A stretch of DNA of 9,157 bases from Alphaproteobacteria bacterium (GTDB lineage Bacteria; Pseudomonadota; Alphaproteobacteria; UBA3830). Positions 1-5,941 of this stretch are shown in pieces (position 1 is the stretch's first letter; each line of letters begins with the position of its first letter). The notes under the pieces were generated by a model. The model had not been told where the DNA came from. It did no database searches and saw only the letters and a program-made list of their open reading frames with translations. Made by a program: the position numbers and the translations under genes. The stretch spans positions 1 through 9,157 of the forward strand of contig BNWE01000046.1 in NCBI GenBank assembly GCA_025998595.1. The letters run 5' to 3'.

Positions 1-117
1 GCTTTGCGGAATCTGATCATCGGATTAGCCTGTAAATTGAACACTTCTGTTCCGGATATGATGTTTAATGGTGCTCGGTTCCATAGGAGGGCTATAAAAT
101 TGGTCGCAGAGAATTAA
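1..117 (+). CDS. C-terminal end of an unrecognised protein (partial)
   Basis: Frame 1 is open from the window edge to a TAA at 115-117 and gives 38 residues, starting ALRNLIIGLACKLN and ending RRAIKLVAEN. The composition (hydrophobic helix, then a basic amphipathic helix) is that of an ordinary folded protein tail, and the codon use resembles the following genes. I do not recognise the family from this fragment. It lies in the same direction as the tRNA-Trp and secE-nusG genes, 98 bp upstream of the tRNA, with a possible promoter in between, so it is probably a separate transcription unit. It could also be a chance open frame, since only 38 codons are visible. Confidence 0.5.
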   Translation, partial: ALRNLIIGLACKLNTSVPDMMFNGARFHRRAIKLVAEN

Positions 118-156
118 AAGGCCCTGCGATATACGTTCAGCGACATGAATTAGCAT

Positions 157-185
157 TTGAATTTTTCTTGGCATTGTAATATCAT
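157..185 (+). promoter_or_regulatory. Candidate sigma-70 promoter for tRNA-Trp and secE-nusG
   Basis: TTGAAT at 157-162 and TATCAT at 180-185 are separated by 17 bp, close to the sigma-70 consensus. Transcription would start near 192, about 25 bp before the tRNA. The placement between the upstream stop codon and the tRNA fits, but no experimental or comparative support is available here. Confidence 0.4.
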
Positions 186-215
186 ATGCCGGTTGAAGCT
201 TTTACGAGTCTTCGA

Positions 216-292
216 AGGGGTGTAGCTCAATTGGCTAGAGTGGCGGTCTCCAAAACCGCAGGTTGGGGGTTCGATTCCCTCCGCCCCTGCCA
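216..292 (+). tRNA. tRNA-Trp (CCA anticodon)
   Basis: The 77-nt sequence folds as a full cloverleaf. The acceptor stem is AGGGGTG (216-222) with CGCCCCT (282-288), followed by discriminator G289 and an encoded CCA end at 290-292. The anticodon stem GCGGT (243-247) pairs with ACCGC (255-259) around the loop CTCCAAA, placing anticodon CCA at 250-252, which reads UGG (tryptophan). The T arm carries the standard GGTTCGATTCC core. secE follows 36 bp later, a common bacterial order (tRNA-Trp, secE, nusG), so the tRNA is probably processed from a transcript shared with these genes. Confidence 0.97.
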
Positions 293-328
293 GAGTGTTT
301 TTGGAATTTTATATGGGGTTTATTTTGC

Positions 329-514
329 ATGATTAGTCCTGCTGAGTTTGTAAGTCAAGTTAGGCGAGAATTACAGAGGGTCACTTGGCCGACCCAGAAG
401 GAAACAGTTGGAATGACCGTAGCTGTGGTTGCAATGATTATCGTTGCTATGATCTACTTTTTTGCGGCAGACGCCGTGATTTACTTCTGTCTGCGTAAAA
501 TCTTAGGCGTGTAG
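329..514 (+). CDS. secE: Preprotein translocase subunit SecE
   Basis: This gene encodes 61 residues, the short SecE form with a single membrane span typical of alphaproteobacteria (the E. coli protein is about twice as long). SecE clamps SecY in the inner-membrane SecYEG channel. The signature amphipathic segment is visible at residues 13-27 (RRELQRVTWPTQKET, including the conserved TWP), followed by one hydrophobic helix at about 29-56. The ATG at 329 is chosen because the protein then begins MISPAEFVSQV, directly before the conserved segment. An upstream open stretch in this frame runs back into the tRNA and is not coding. A GGGG at 315-318 is a modest ribosome site. The stop TAG (512-514) overlaps the ribosome site of nusG, so the two genes are co-transcribed and possibly translationally coupled. 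Confidence 0.95.
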   Translation: MISPAEFVSQVRRELQRVTWPTQKETVGMTVAVVAMIIVAMIYFFAADAVIYFCLRKILGV

Positions 515-525
515 GAGTTGATACT

Positions 526-1053
526 TTGAAGTGGTATATCATCAATGTATATTCGGGATTCGAGCGTCGTGTTTTGGAATCCATATATGATCAGGCCAAA
601 AGAAGTAATTTGCAGGACATGTTTGGTGAGATACTGATTCCCGCCGAAGAGGTAACCGAGATCAAAAAGGGCGAGAAGGTAAAAACCGAAAGGAAATTCT
701 TCCCAGGATATATTCTTGTGCAAATGAATCTGACGGATGAAACTTGGCATATGGTCAGGTCAGTTTCTAAAGTTTCTGGATTTCTTGGCGCCAAGGGAAA
801 GCCAAGGCCAATTTCCAATGCGGAAGTTGAGAAGATAGTAAAGAAGGTGGAAGACAGTGCGACGACCGCCAGTTGCGCGGTCAATTACGAAATCGGAGAT
901 TCTGTCTCCGTTTGTGATGGTCCGTTTGCGTCGTTTCAAGGGGTAATTGAAGAGGTTGACAGGGAGAAAGAGCGTGTGAAAGTATCTGTTTCAATATTTG
1001 GAAGACCAACAAATGTGGATCTTAGCTTCTCCCAAATCGAAAAAATTTCATAG
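526..1053 (+). CDS. nusG: Transcription termination/antitermination factor NusG
   Basis: NusG binds RNA polymerase through its N-terminal domain, increases processivity, and links it to Rho, to S10 of the leading ribosome or to antitermination complexes through its KOW domain. At 175 residues it is of normal length. The N-terminal domain starts with the typical MKWYIINVYSGFE and contains RKFFPGYILVQM at 56-67. The KOW domain spans about 121-175, with the core IGDSVSVCDGPFASFQGVI and FGRPTNVDL. The start codon is TTG at 526; the canonical first residues and the GGAG at 513-516 decide this. The ribosome site lies across the secE stop codon, 11 bp upstream of the start. Unusually, rplK and rplA do not follow; rplM does. 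Confidence 0.96.
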   Translation: MKWYIINVYSGFERRVLESIYDQAKRSNLQDMFGEILIPAEEVTEIKKGEKVKTERKFFPGYILVQMNLTDETWHMVRSVSKVSGFLGAKGKPRPISNAEVEKIVKKVEDSATTASCAVNYEIGDSVSVCDGPFASFQGVIEEVDREKERVKVSVSIFGRPTNVDLSFSQIEKIS

Positions 1054-1080
1054 ATCGGCGTTTGCGAGTTGAAATTTTTT
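1040..1080 (+). terminator. AT-rich hairpin at the nusG end, candidate terminator
   Basis: AAAAAATTTCA (1040-1050) and TGAAATTTTTT (1070-1080) form a perfect 11-bp inverted repeat, with an inner TCG (1055-1057) and CGA (1065-1067) able to extend the fold. The left arm lies in the last codons of nusG and the right arm ends in six T. It could terminate secE-nusG transcripts, although the stem is AT-rich and the T run is itself paired. The right arm also contains the -35 box of the next promoter. Confidence 0.5.
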
Positions 1081-1097
1081 AATATAAATGATATAAG
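1069..1097 (+). promoter_or_regulatory. Strong sigma-70 promoter for rplM-rpsI
   Basis: TTGAAA at 1069-1074 and TATAAG at 1092-1097 are 17 bp apart, and the -10 is extended by TG at 1089-1090 (TGATATAAG). Transcription would start near 1104, some 20 bp before rplM. This is the best promoter match on the plus strand of the window and suits a ribosomal protein operon. Confidence 0.65.
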
Positions 1098-1124
1098 TGC
1101 ATCGAAAACGAGGAATTATAGCAA

Positions 1125-1589
1125 ATGAGAACATTCTCTCTTAAAGCAGGGCAGGTCCAAAAGAATTGGGTTCTGGTGGATGCCAAAGATTTGATATTGG
1201 GTAGGTTGTCTGCCGTGGTGGCGAGCTATCTGCGTGGAAAGCATAAGCCGGAGTTCACTCCTAACATGGACTGCGGAGACTTTGTTGTTATCGTTAATGC
1301 AGAGAAAATAAAGGTAACCGGTAATAAACTGGAAGACAGCGTGTTTTATTGGCATACGGGATATCCGGGCGGAATAAAGCAGAGAACCATGAAAGAATGT
1401 CTGAACAGCAGATTTCCAGAGAGAGTCATTAGTAAGGCGGTGGAACGTATGCTGCCGAAGGGACCTCTGGGACGAAAAATGCTCAAGAATCTAAAAATAT
1501 ATGGTGGCGAGAATCATCCACATGAGGCGCAGCAGCCAAAGGTGTTGGACGTAGCTTCCATGAATTCCAAAAACGTTAAGAGGGGTTAA
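1125..1589 (+). CDS. rplM: 50S ribosomal protein L13
   Basis: L13 is a 23S rRNA-binding protein of the large subunit, needed early in assembly. The 154-residue protein has the usual length. It starts [28 protein letters not shown] and contains [11 protein letters not shown] with [17 protein letters not shown], then [12 protein letters not shown], and the L13 signature region at about 104-130 ([16 protein letters not shown]) with NHPHEAQQP near the end. The HEAQQP ending and overall style are alphaproteobacterial. The ATG at 1125 follows a GAGGA at 1110-1114. The rplM-rpsI pair is almost universal in bacteria, and rpsI begins 2 bp after the rplM stop, so the pair is one operon. Confidence 0.97.
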   Translation: MRTFSLKAGQVQKNWVLVDAKDLILGRLSAVVASYLRGKHKPEFTPNMDCGDFVVIVNAEKIKVTGNKLEDSVFYWHTGYPGGIKQRTMKECLNSRFPERVISKAVERMLPKGPLGRKMLKNLKIYGGENHPHEAQQPKVLDVASMNSKNVKRG

Positions 1590-1591
1590 AA

Positions 1592-2053
1592 ATGCAGACT
1601 ACATTTGGTGATCTAAAAACACTTAAAAAAAACGATCCGCAGGAAGTTGTATCGAAAGTGGATTCTCTCGGAAGAACATATGGCACAGGTCGTCGTAAAG
1701 AATCAGTCGCAAGAGTCTGGATTAAGCCGGGAAATGGTTCCATCATCGTGAACGGAAAGCGTTCATCTGAGTATTTCGCTCGTCCCGTTTTGCAGGCACT
1801 TGTTCAGCAGCCGTTTTCGATAGCTAATCGCGTTGGATGTTACGATGTGTTTTGCACCGTAGTCGGCGGTGGATTGTCCGGCCAGGCCGGAGCCGTTCGT
1901 CATGGAATTAGCCGTGCTTTGGTGGACTATGAGCCAGATCTCAGGTCAGTTCTGAAGGTAGCCGGCATGATGACAAGAGACAGTCGTGTCGTAGAAAGAA
2001 AGAAATACGGCCTCATGAAAGCAAGACGTAGCTTCCAATTCTCCAAGAGATAG
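1592..2053 (+). CDS. rpsI: 30S ribosomal protein S9
   Basis: S9 sits in the head of the small subunit, and its C-terminal tail reaches the P-site tRNA. The conserved core runs from about residue 30 ([18 protein letters not shown]) through the signature [19 protein letters not shown] at 92-110 to the basic tail ending SFQFSKR. The first 25-28 residues form an extension that E. coli S9 lacks and that is common in alphaproteobacteria, giving 153 residues. The ribosome site AGGGG (1581-1585) lies inside the end of rplM, and the 2-bp spacing implies translational coupling with L13. Confidence 0.97.
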   Translation: MQTTFGDLKTLKKNDPQEVVSKVDSLGRTYGTGRRKESVARVWIKPGNGSIIVNGKRSSEYFARPVLQALVQQPFSIANRVGCYDVFCTVVGGGLSGQAGAVRHGISRALVDYEPDLRSVLKVAGMMTRDSRVVERKKYGLMKARRSFQFSKR

Positions 2054-2125
2054 TTGTTCTTTACTGCACGTAGTTCTTGGTTGTTTTTGTGTGTACTGTT
2101 GCGATCTAGCTAATGGATGATCTTT

Positions 2126-2905
2126 ATGATAAGCGTCAAATTGCCGACCCAGTCGTCCATAATAACCGTTATGACGAAGGCAGTGATTAAAGCATCCAGG
2201 GGATTGCTGCGGGATTTCTCGGAGCTGGAAAATCTGCAGGTATCCGTAAAAAACAACAAAGGCTTTGTCACCAGTGCCGATTTAAAGGCGGATAAAATAC
2301 TTAAAGAAGAGTTATTACACGCAAGGCCAACGTATTCGTTGTTATCAGAAGAATGCGAAGAAATTGTTGGAGAGGATCCGTCTCACCGATGGGTAGTGGA
2401 TCCTTTAGATGGCACCATAAATTATATGCATGGTTTTCCTCACTGGGCCATCTCTGTAGCGCTGCAAAAAGATAGCGACTTCATTGGCGCTGTCACCTAT
2501 GATCCCATAAAAAACGAAATGTTTTGGGCTGAAAAAGGATGCGGAGCCTACGTAAACGACAAGAAAATACGAGTTTCCGGAAAGCGTACAATGTCTGACT
2601 TGCTCATATCGGTCGGTTCTCTGGATCAGGTATTGAGCAAAAAGGTAAGTACATTGGCTAATAGCTTCAGAAAAACTGGTTCCGTGACGCTGGATATGGC
2701 GTATGTGGCTGCCGGCAGAATGGATCTGTTACTTTCGTCCGCCAATCCAAACATATGGGATGTGGCAGCTGGAATCTTACTAGTGCGAGAAGCTGGCGGA
2801 GTTGCTGCCGCAAAAAACGGAAAAACCATCACCAGCTATGAAGAAATGGCCATTCTCGGCAACGTCAATATAATACAACCGGCATCAGACACTTGCTTCT
2901 CCTGA
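2126..2905 (+). CDS. suhB: Inositol monophosphatase family protein (SuhB-like)
   Basis: This is an Mg2+-dependent phosphatase of the inositol monophosphatase family, acting on myo-inositol phosphate or related sugar phosphates. In E. coli, SuhB also joins the NusG-containing rRNA antitermination complex; whether this protein does so is unknown. With the start at 2126 it has 259 residues. The metal site is complete: LLSEE (E75), WVVDPLDGT (D92, D95) and WDVAAG (D212), the last followed by REAGG. I prefer the ATG at 2126 over the one at 2117 because GGATGA at 2115-2120 lies 5 bp before it. It follows rpsI by 72 bp on the same strand and may be co-transcribed. The substrate cannot be read from the sequence. 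Confidence 0.9.
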   Translation: MISVKLPTQSSIITVMTKAVIKASRGLLRDFSELENLQVSVKNNKGFVTSADLKADKILKEELLHARPTYSLLSEECEEIVGEDPSHRWVVDPLDGTINYMHGFPHWAISVALQKDSDFIGAVTYDPIKNEMFWAEKGCGAYVNDKKIRVSGKRTMSDLLISVGSLDQVLSKKVSTLANSFRKTGSVTLDMAYVAAGRMDLLLSSANPNIWDVAAGILLVREAGGVAAAKNGKTITSYEEMAILGNVNIIQPASDTCFS

Positions 2906-2919
2906 GAAGTGTTCTTTTT
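2889..2919 (+). terminator. Candidate Rho-independent terminator after suhB
   Basis: ACACTT (2889-2894) pairs with AAGTGT (2907-2912), or alternatively TTCTC (2897-2901) with GAGAA (2904-2908), followed by TTCTTTTT (2912-2919). The hairpin overlaps the last codons of the gene. The stem is short and only moderately stable, so efficiency is uncertain. Confidence 0.45.
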
Positions 2920-2941
2920 GCAAAAAAAACCATCCAATGTC

Positions 2942-2969
2942 TTGTTTTTCTCTAAAGGGACACTATATA
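2942..2969 (+). promoter_or_regulatory. Possible promoter of the MORN-repeat gene
   Basis: TTGTTT (2942-2947) and TATATA (2964-2969) are 16 bp apart in the AT-rich gap between suhB and the MORN gene. A second possibility is TTGCTG (2973-2978) with TACAAT (2990-2995), whose 11-bp spacing is poor. A promoter is expected here because a terminator precedes it, but the exact boxes are uncertain. Confidence 0.35.
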
Positions 2970-3015
2970 TATTGCTGTAATTATCGTATTACAATTTAAC
3001 AACGGAGAATGATAA

Positions 3016-3795
3016 ATGGAAATGAATAAATTAATGGTAATTTGTGCGGCTGCGATTATAGGCGCGATTGTTGTAATTGCAAATACTGCTGGTGAAGTAA
3101 GACAGGTCAGCAACATTGACTATAACAATGGGAAATACACTGGCAAGGTAAACGCTAACAATCTTCCACATGGAAAAGGAATTTTTATATTTGCAGATGG
3201 AGTCATCTACGAAGGCGATTTTGTAGATGGGATTCCGCATGGAAAAGGAAAAGAGACACATCCAGATGGATACGTCTATGAAGGAAATTATGTGAGTAGT
3301 CTACCTAATGGAAAAGGGAAAATGACATATCCAAATGGAACCGTATTCGAAGGCAATTTTGTAGATGGGATGCCGCATGGAAAAGGAAGAATGACATATC
3401 AAAATGGAGTCATCTACGAAGGCGATTTTGTAGATGGGATTCCACATGGAAAAGGAAAATCGACATTTTCTGATGGAGCCATCTATGAAGGAGAAGTCGC
3501 TGAAGGTGAACAGCATGGGAAAGGAAGGATGCTTCATCCAAGGGGAGAAATCTGCGAAGGGAATTTTGCAAATGGTGCACTGCATGGAAATGGAAAAATG
3601 ACATATCCAAGTGGACGTATCTATGAAGGAGAGTTTGCGAAAGGATTACCAAATGGAAAAGGAAAATATACATATCGCAATGGGGATATCTACGAAGGCG
3701 ATGTTGTTGATGGTATACAACACGGAAAAGGAAGGATGACATATCCAAATGGAACCGTATTCGAAGGTGATTTTGTTGACGGTGAACCGCACTAG
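3016..3795 (+). CDS. Secreted or membrane-anchored MORN-repeat protein
   Basis: The 259-residue protein starts with a hydrophobic segment at residues 6-22 (after MEMNK), a signal peptide or anchor. From residue 41 almost the whole protein is MORN repeats of 23 residues with the pattern YEGdFvdGiPHGKGkmtyPnG. Repeats start at aromatic positions 41, 65, 88, 111, 134, 157, 203, 226 and 249; at 180 the aromatic is replaced by Cys. There are nine full repeats, and the tenth stops after DGEPH, where HGKG would continue. The ATG at 3016 has GGAG at 3004-3007. MORN repeats form extended beta-hairpin arrays. In eukaryotes they are linked to membrane-associated scaffolds, and bacterial versions are usually of unknown function. 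Some repeats are nearly identical in DNA, pointing to recent internal duplication. An exported role, perhaps at the envelope or towards a host, is inference. Confidence 0.85.
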   Translation: MEMNKLMVICAAAIIGAIVVIANTAGEVRQVSNIDYNNGKYTGKVNANNLPHGKGIFIFADGVIYEGDFVDGIPHGKGKETHPDGYVYEGNYVSSLPNGKGKMTYPNGTVFEGNFVDGMPHGKGRMTYQNGVIYEGDFVDGIPHGKGKSTFSDGAIYEGEVAEGEQHGKGRMLHPRGEICEGNFANGALHGNGKMTYPSGRIYEGEFAKGLPNGKGKYTYRNGDIYEGDVVDGIQHGKGRMTYPNGTVFEGDFVDGEPH

Positions 3796-3823
3796 GCCAC
3801 ATTGCCTTAAGGTTGCGTTTTTT
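3785..3823 (+). terminator. Imperfect terminator at the MORN gene stop codon
   Basis: CGCA (3788-3791) can pair with TGCG (3814-3817), and AGG (3794-3796) with CCT (3805-3807), directly followed by six T at 3818-3823. The structure includes the TAG stop (3793-3795). The stem is interrupted, so this is only a moderate candidate. Confidence 0.4.
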
Positions 3824-3850
3824 CTGGCGCTCTACGGTGCTTGCAGCACA

Positions 3851-3879
3851 TGCACCATTTGGCAAACGCCTGTGGTGCA
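3851..3879. repeat. Hairpin between the convergent MORN and lpxC genes
   Basis: TGCACCA (3851-3857) and TGGTGCA (3873-3879) form a perfect 7-bp stem, with an inner GGC (3861-3863) and GCC (3868-3870). A second small hairpin, GCCAC (3894-3898) and GTGGC (3902-3906), lies nearer the lpxC end. Neither is followed by a T run on either strand, so these are not classical terminators. They may stabilise or end the converging transcripts with help from Rho. Confidence 0.45.
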
Positions 3880-3925
3880 ACCACTCATTCAGAGCCACGA
3901 AGTGGCGTAGGAATCCAACGTCACA

Positions 3926-4792
3926 TTAGCAATCAGTAACGAAGCAGAAAGCGTCTGTGCTGCTAGCACTAAATAAAGCATGCAGTAGCATGTTATTCAA
4001 CTTATGTCCGGAGCAAAATCCATCGTATTGTCCGATTATCATATATCCCGACAGAGACAGATCGCCAATTATGTCCAGCATTTTATGTCGTATGGGTTCG
4101 TTATCAAACCGAAGCCCTTCTTCGTTCATGGCGTTTCCATTGGCATCGAATACAACGGTGTTTTCCATGGAAGCTCCAAGGGCCAGATTGTTTTTGTGGA
4201 GATATTCCACGTCATCAAAGAAGCCGAACGTGCGAGCAGGAGCAATCTCTGTTGCAAAGTTGTCTTGGGACAAATCATAGGAAAAAGGTGTGGTTTTCAA
4301 TCCTTTCTTCGAAAAATCGCAGGATAAATTCAACACCAAATGATCCGCCGGAGATAGGGACGACCATTTCTCTTCATAACTAATCTTTACGGTTTTCAAT
4401 ATTTTTAGGCATTTTCTCTTCTTAGATTGGGCGATTATTCCAACGGACGCAATTTCTCTAGCGAATACCGCTGAACTTCCGTCCAATACCGGTATTTCTT
4501 CCCCATCAACCTTGATGATGGCATTTGATATCTGAAACCCATACAGCGTTGCCAACACATGCTCTACCATCGAGACACTTACGCCGGATTTGTTGGACAA
4601 TCTTGTGCATAAAGTAGTTTCTGATACATTTGCAAAATCTGCCGCTATTGAGTTGTCTCCGTCGATGTCGGTTCTCATGAACAAAATCCCACTATCTTCG
4701 GAAGCTGGTAAAATATCGATGCGACTTCTTTTGCCGCTGTGCGCTCCTATCCCTTCGATTGATATGGGAGACGCAATAGTCTTTTGAATCAC
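3926..4792 (-). CDS. lpxC: UDP-3-O-acyl-N-acetylglucosamine deacetylase
   Basis: LpxC is the zinc amidase that performs the committed step of lipid A synthesis, deacetylating UDP-3-O-acyl-GlcNAc in the cytoplasm. At 288 residues it is slightly shorter than the E. coli enzyme. The motifs are complete: MVEHVLATLYG with catalytic E77 and zinc ligand H78, VLDGSS at 102-107, APARTFG at 184-190, GASMENTVV, NEPIRHKMLDIIGD with zinc ligands H236 and D240, and SGHKLNN with catalytic H263. The start is GTG at 4792-4790, with GGAG 5 bp upstream on the minus strand; no in-frame ATG lies between it and an upstream stop. In many proteobacteria lpxC follows ftsZ, but here it stands alone and faces the MORN gene. 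Its presence means the organism makes lipid A. Confidence 0.96.
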   Translation of the reverse strand: MIQKTIASPISIEGIGAHSGKRSRIDILPASEDSGILFMRTDIDGDNSIAADFANVSETTLCTRLSNKSGVSVSMVEHVLATLYGFQISNAIIKVDGEEIPVLDGSSAVFAREIASVGIIAQSKKRKCLKILKTVKISYEEKWSSLSPADHLVLNLSCDFSKKGLKTTPFSYDLSQDNFATEIAPARTFGFFDDVEYLHKNNLALGASMENTVVFDANGNAMNEEGLRFDNEPIRHKMLDIIGDLSLSGYMIIGQYDGFCSGHKLNNMLLHALFSASSTDAFCFVTDC

Positions 4793-4816
4793 AATGACTC
4801 CACATGCCTTTTCGCC

Positions 4817-4845
4817 ATTCTATATTCTTTCTAAAGTAGAGTCAA
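4817..4845 (-). promoter_or_regulatory. Sigma-70 promoter of lpxC
   Basis: On the minus strand TTGACT (4845-4840) and TAGAAT (4822-4817) are 17 bp apart. Transcription would start near 4810, giving a short leader before the GTG start at 4792. The -35 differs from consensus at one base, making this one of the clearest promoters in the window. It diverges from the promoter of the first array gene. Confidence 0.6.
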
Positions 4846-4940
4846 AGCCTGTTTTCTCTTCCAATCCAAAAAGCCAATCTTCATTTGCAGATGGAAAAAT
4901 ATAACATTTTAAAATAATTTTTGTTTTTATGCTTTTTAAT

Positions 4941-5034
4941 AAAAAATTAACTAAATGGTGATATGATACTCTTGTAGTAAACAATAGGAGATAAATATGA
5001 CATATACTACGTTACGTTACTTGATTGTTCTTGG
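4941..5034 (+). repeat. Leader cassette, copy 1: AT tract, promoter, RBS and signal peptide
   Basis: This 94-bp block is identical to copy 2, and closely related blocks precede array genes 3 (around 7215-7309) and 4 (around 8904-8998). It holds an A/T tract, an extended -10 TGATATGAT (4959-4967), the ribosome site AGGAG (4986-4990), the ATG at 4997 and codons for MTYTTLRYLIVLG. No good -35 sits 16-18 bp upstream of TATGAT, so the TG extension and the A/T tract probably carry promoter strength. The near-total conservation across promoter, leader and signal peptide contrasts with the divergent gene bodies. Confidence 0.85.
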
Positions 5035-5671
5035 GTTACTATTAAATATTTTGCCGGATGTAAATGGTTCAGAAGAGGTGGATGCGACCAGCCAACTAGA
5101 TGAAGATAGATCGCAGTCGGTATCGCCTCCTGCGTGGAATGATCCTCGTTCTAGGGTTTATAATCAGATAAACCTAGCGCCACTATTCATTAGTGACAGC
5201 GCGCGGAAGCAGAACGACGATTCTAGAAAAGCGCTGAAAAAACATGGCCTTGAATGGAATGGTGGACCGGATAGAAGTCCTTCGCCGGCATTTTCGACAT
5301 CGGATGGTCCTTACGTAGAACCAGAGTGGAAAAGCAGTGAACATATGCATGAGATAAGAAATATAGAGGGCAGAATTCTAAGCGATCTTGATGATAACGA
5401 AATGGACATAGGTAGCAAAATTGACATGGAATCATCTGTGCCATTGATGTCTTGTATTCATGATGTCTTTTGGAATACCTATGTTCAATCTATATCAAAT
5501 GGAAAAAGTCGTAATGAGGCTATAGCTGGTTTCATTGAACATTACCCAGAAAGTGAACAATATAGTGCTAAAAATAACCATAATGTGGCTGTTGCCATTA
5601 CAGAAGATAGCAAGTTCCTCGATGAAGTCGACAAGCAGATTGCAAAGAGAAAAGCAATTCCGTCATCTTAG
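4997..5671 (+). CDS. Array gene 1: secreted protein of an unrecognised family
   Basis: The 224-residue protein begins with a signal peptide: a single Arg at residue 7, hydrophobic core 8-20, and probable cleavage after VNG (22-24) before SEE. Residues 25-75 are a short acidic, Pro/Ser-containing linker. Residues about 76-224 form a helix-rich domain shared with array gene 2. Landmarks are RKALKKHGLEW (77-87), YVEPEWKSSEHM (106-117), EIRNIEGRIL, DVFWNTYVQSISNGKSR (156-172) and VAVAITEDSKFLDEVDKQIA (197-216), ending IPSS. It lacks the long proline-rich segment and the 84-bp repeat found in genes 2 and 3. No catalytic motif is visible and I do not recognise the family. Signal peptide plus variable linker suggests export to the periplasm or beyond; function is unknown. 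Confidence 0.85.
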   Translation: MTYTTLRYLIVLGLLLNILPDVNGSEEVDATSQLDEDRSQSVSPPAWNDPRSRVYNQINLAPLFISDSARKQNDDSRKALKKHGLEWNGGPDRSPSPAFSTSDGPYVEPEWKSSEHMHEIRNIEGRILSDLDDNEMDIGSKIDMESSVPLMSCIHDVFWNTYVQSISNGKSRNEAIAGFIEHYPESEQYSAKNNHNVAVAITEDSKFLDEVDKQIAKRKAIPSS

Positions 5672-5698
5672 GTACTGCTTACAAAATAGGCTTCTACG

Positions 5699-5801
5699 GA
5701 GGATTCCCAGGCAAACATGCACTGTTGTTTCTGACAGGGATCCTCGAGAAGCTCACTTGTTCAAGTGGCGCCGTACTTCTAGGCAATCGATCATGATTGC
5801 C
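5699..5801 (+). repeat. 3' module of array gene 1 (stacked inverted repeats)
   Basis: After the stop of array gene 1 lies a region homologous to those after genes 2 and 3. The outer stem is GAGGAT (5699-5704) with ATCCTC (5740-5745). Then comes GTGGCGCCGTAC without its right arm, which looks deleted relative to the other copies. Last is GGCAATC (5782-5788) with GATTGCC (5795-5801). It may be a structured 3' UTR or a transcript end; there is no T run to make it a standard terminator. Confidence 0.55.
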
Positions 5802-5903
5802 CACTGCTTCGAAAAACCACGCGATATGCGTAGGTAGGAAAATACAACGTTTTAAAAACATCCAAAATTTTTGCATTTTTTCAACAAAAAATTAACTAAA
5901 TGG

Positions 5904-5912
5904 TGATATGAT
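5904..5912 (+). promoter_or_regulatory. Extended -10 promoter of array gene 2
   Basis: TGATATGAT (5904-5912) lies within leader cassette copy 2, which is identical to copy 1 over 94 bp into the coding region. AGGAG follows at 5931-5935, 6 bp before the ATG. A matching -35 box is not evident. Confidence 0.55.
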
Positions 5913-5941
5913 ACTCTTGTAGTAAACAATAGGAGATAAAT

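Noticed and set aside
263..328. Extended secE start running into the tRNA
   Set aside because: The added residues come from the T arm of tRNA-Trp, and SecE proteins of this type begin just before the FVSQVRRE segment.
2117..2125. ATG at 2117 as the suhB start
   Set aside because: It lacks a ribosome site, whereas the ATG at 2126 has GGATGA 5 bp upstream. The difference is only three residues.
3800..3811. ACATTGCCTTAA after the MORN gene equals a stretch in the 3' module of array gene 2 (7040-7050)
   Set aside because: The match is 12 bp at most, the flanks differ and the element order around it is different, so common origin is not supported.
3410..3898. Long minus-strand open frame opposite the MORN gene
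   Set aside because: It is a periodic mirror of the MORN repeats, with His/Leu/Arg-rich nonsense repeats and no ribosome site; the plus strand clearly encodes MORN units.
4004..4327. Plus-strand open frames opposite lpxC
   Set aside because: They are antisense to a complete lpxC with all catalytic residues; no ribosome site or protein-like features.
5535..5837. Plus-strand open frame overlapping the end of array gene 1
   Set aside because: It lies in another frame across the gene end and the structured 3' module, has basic, low-information composition, and has no counterpart after genes 2 and 3.
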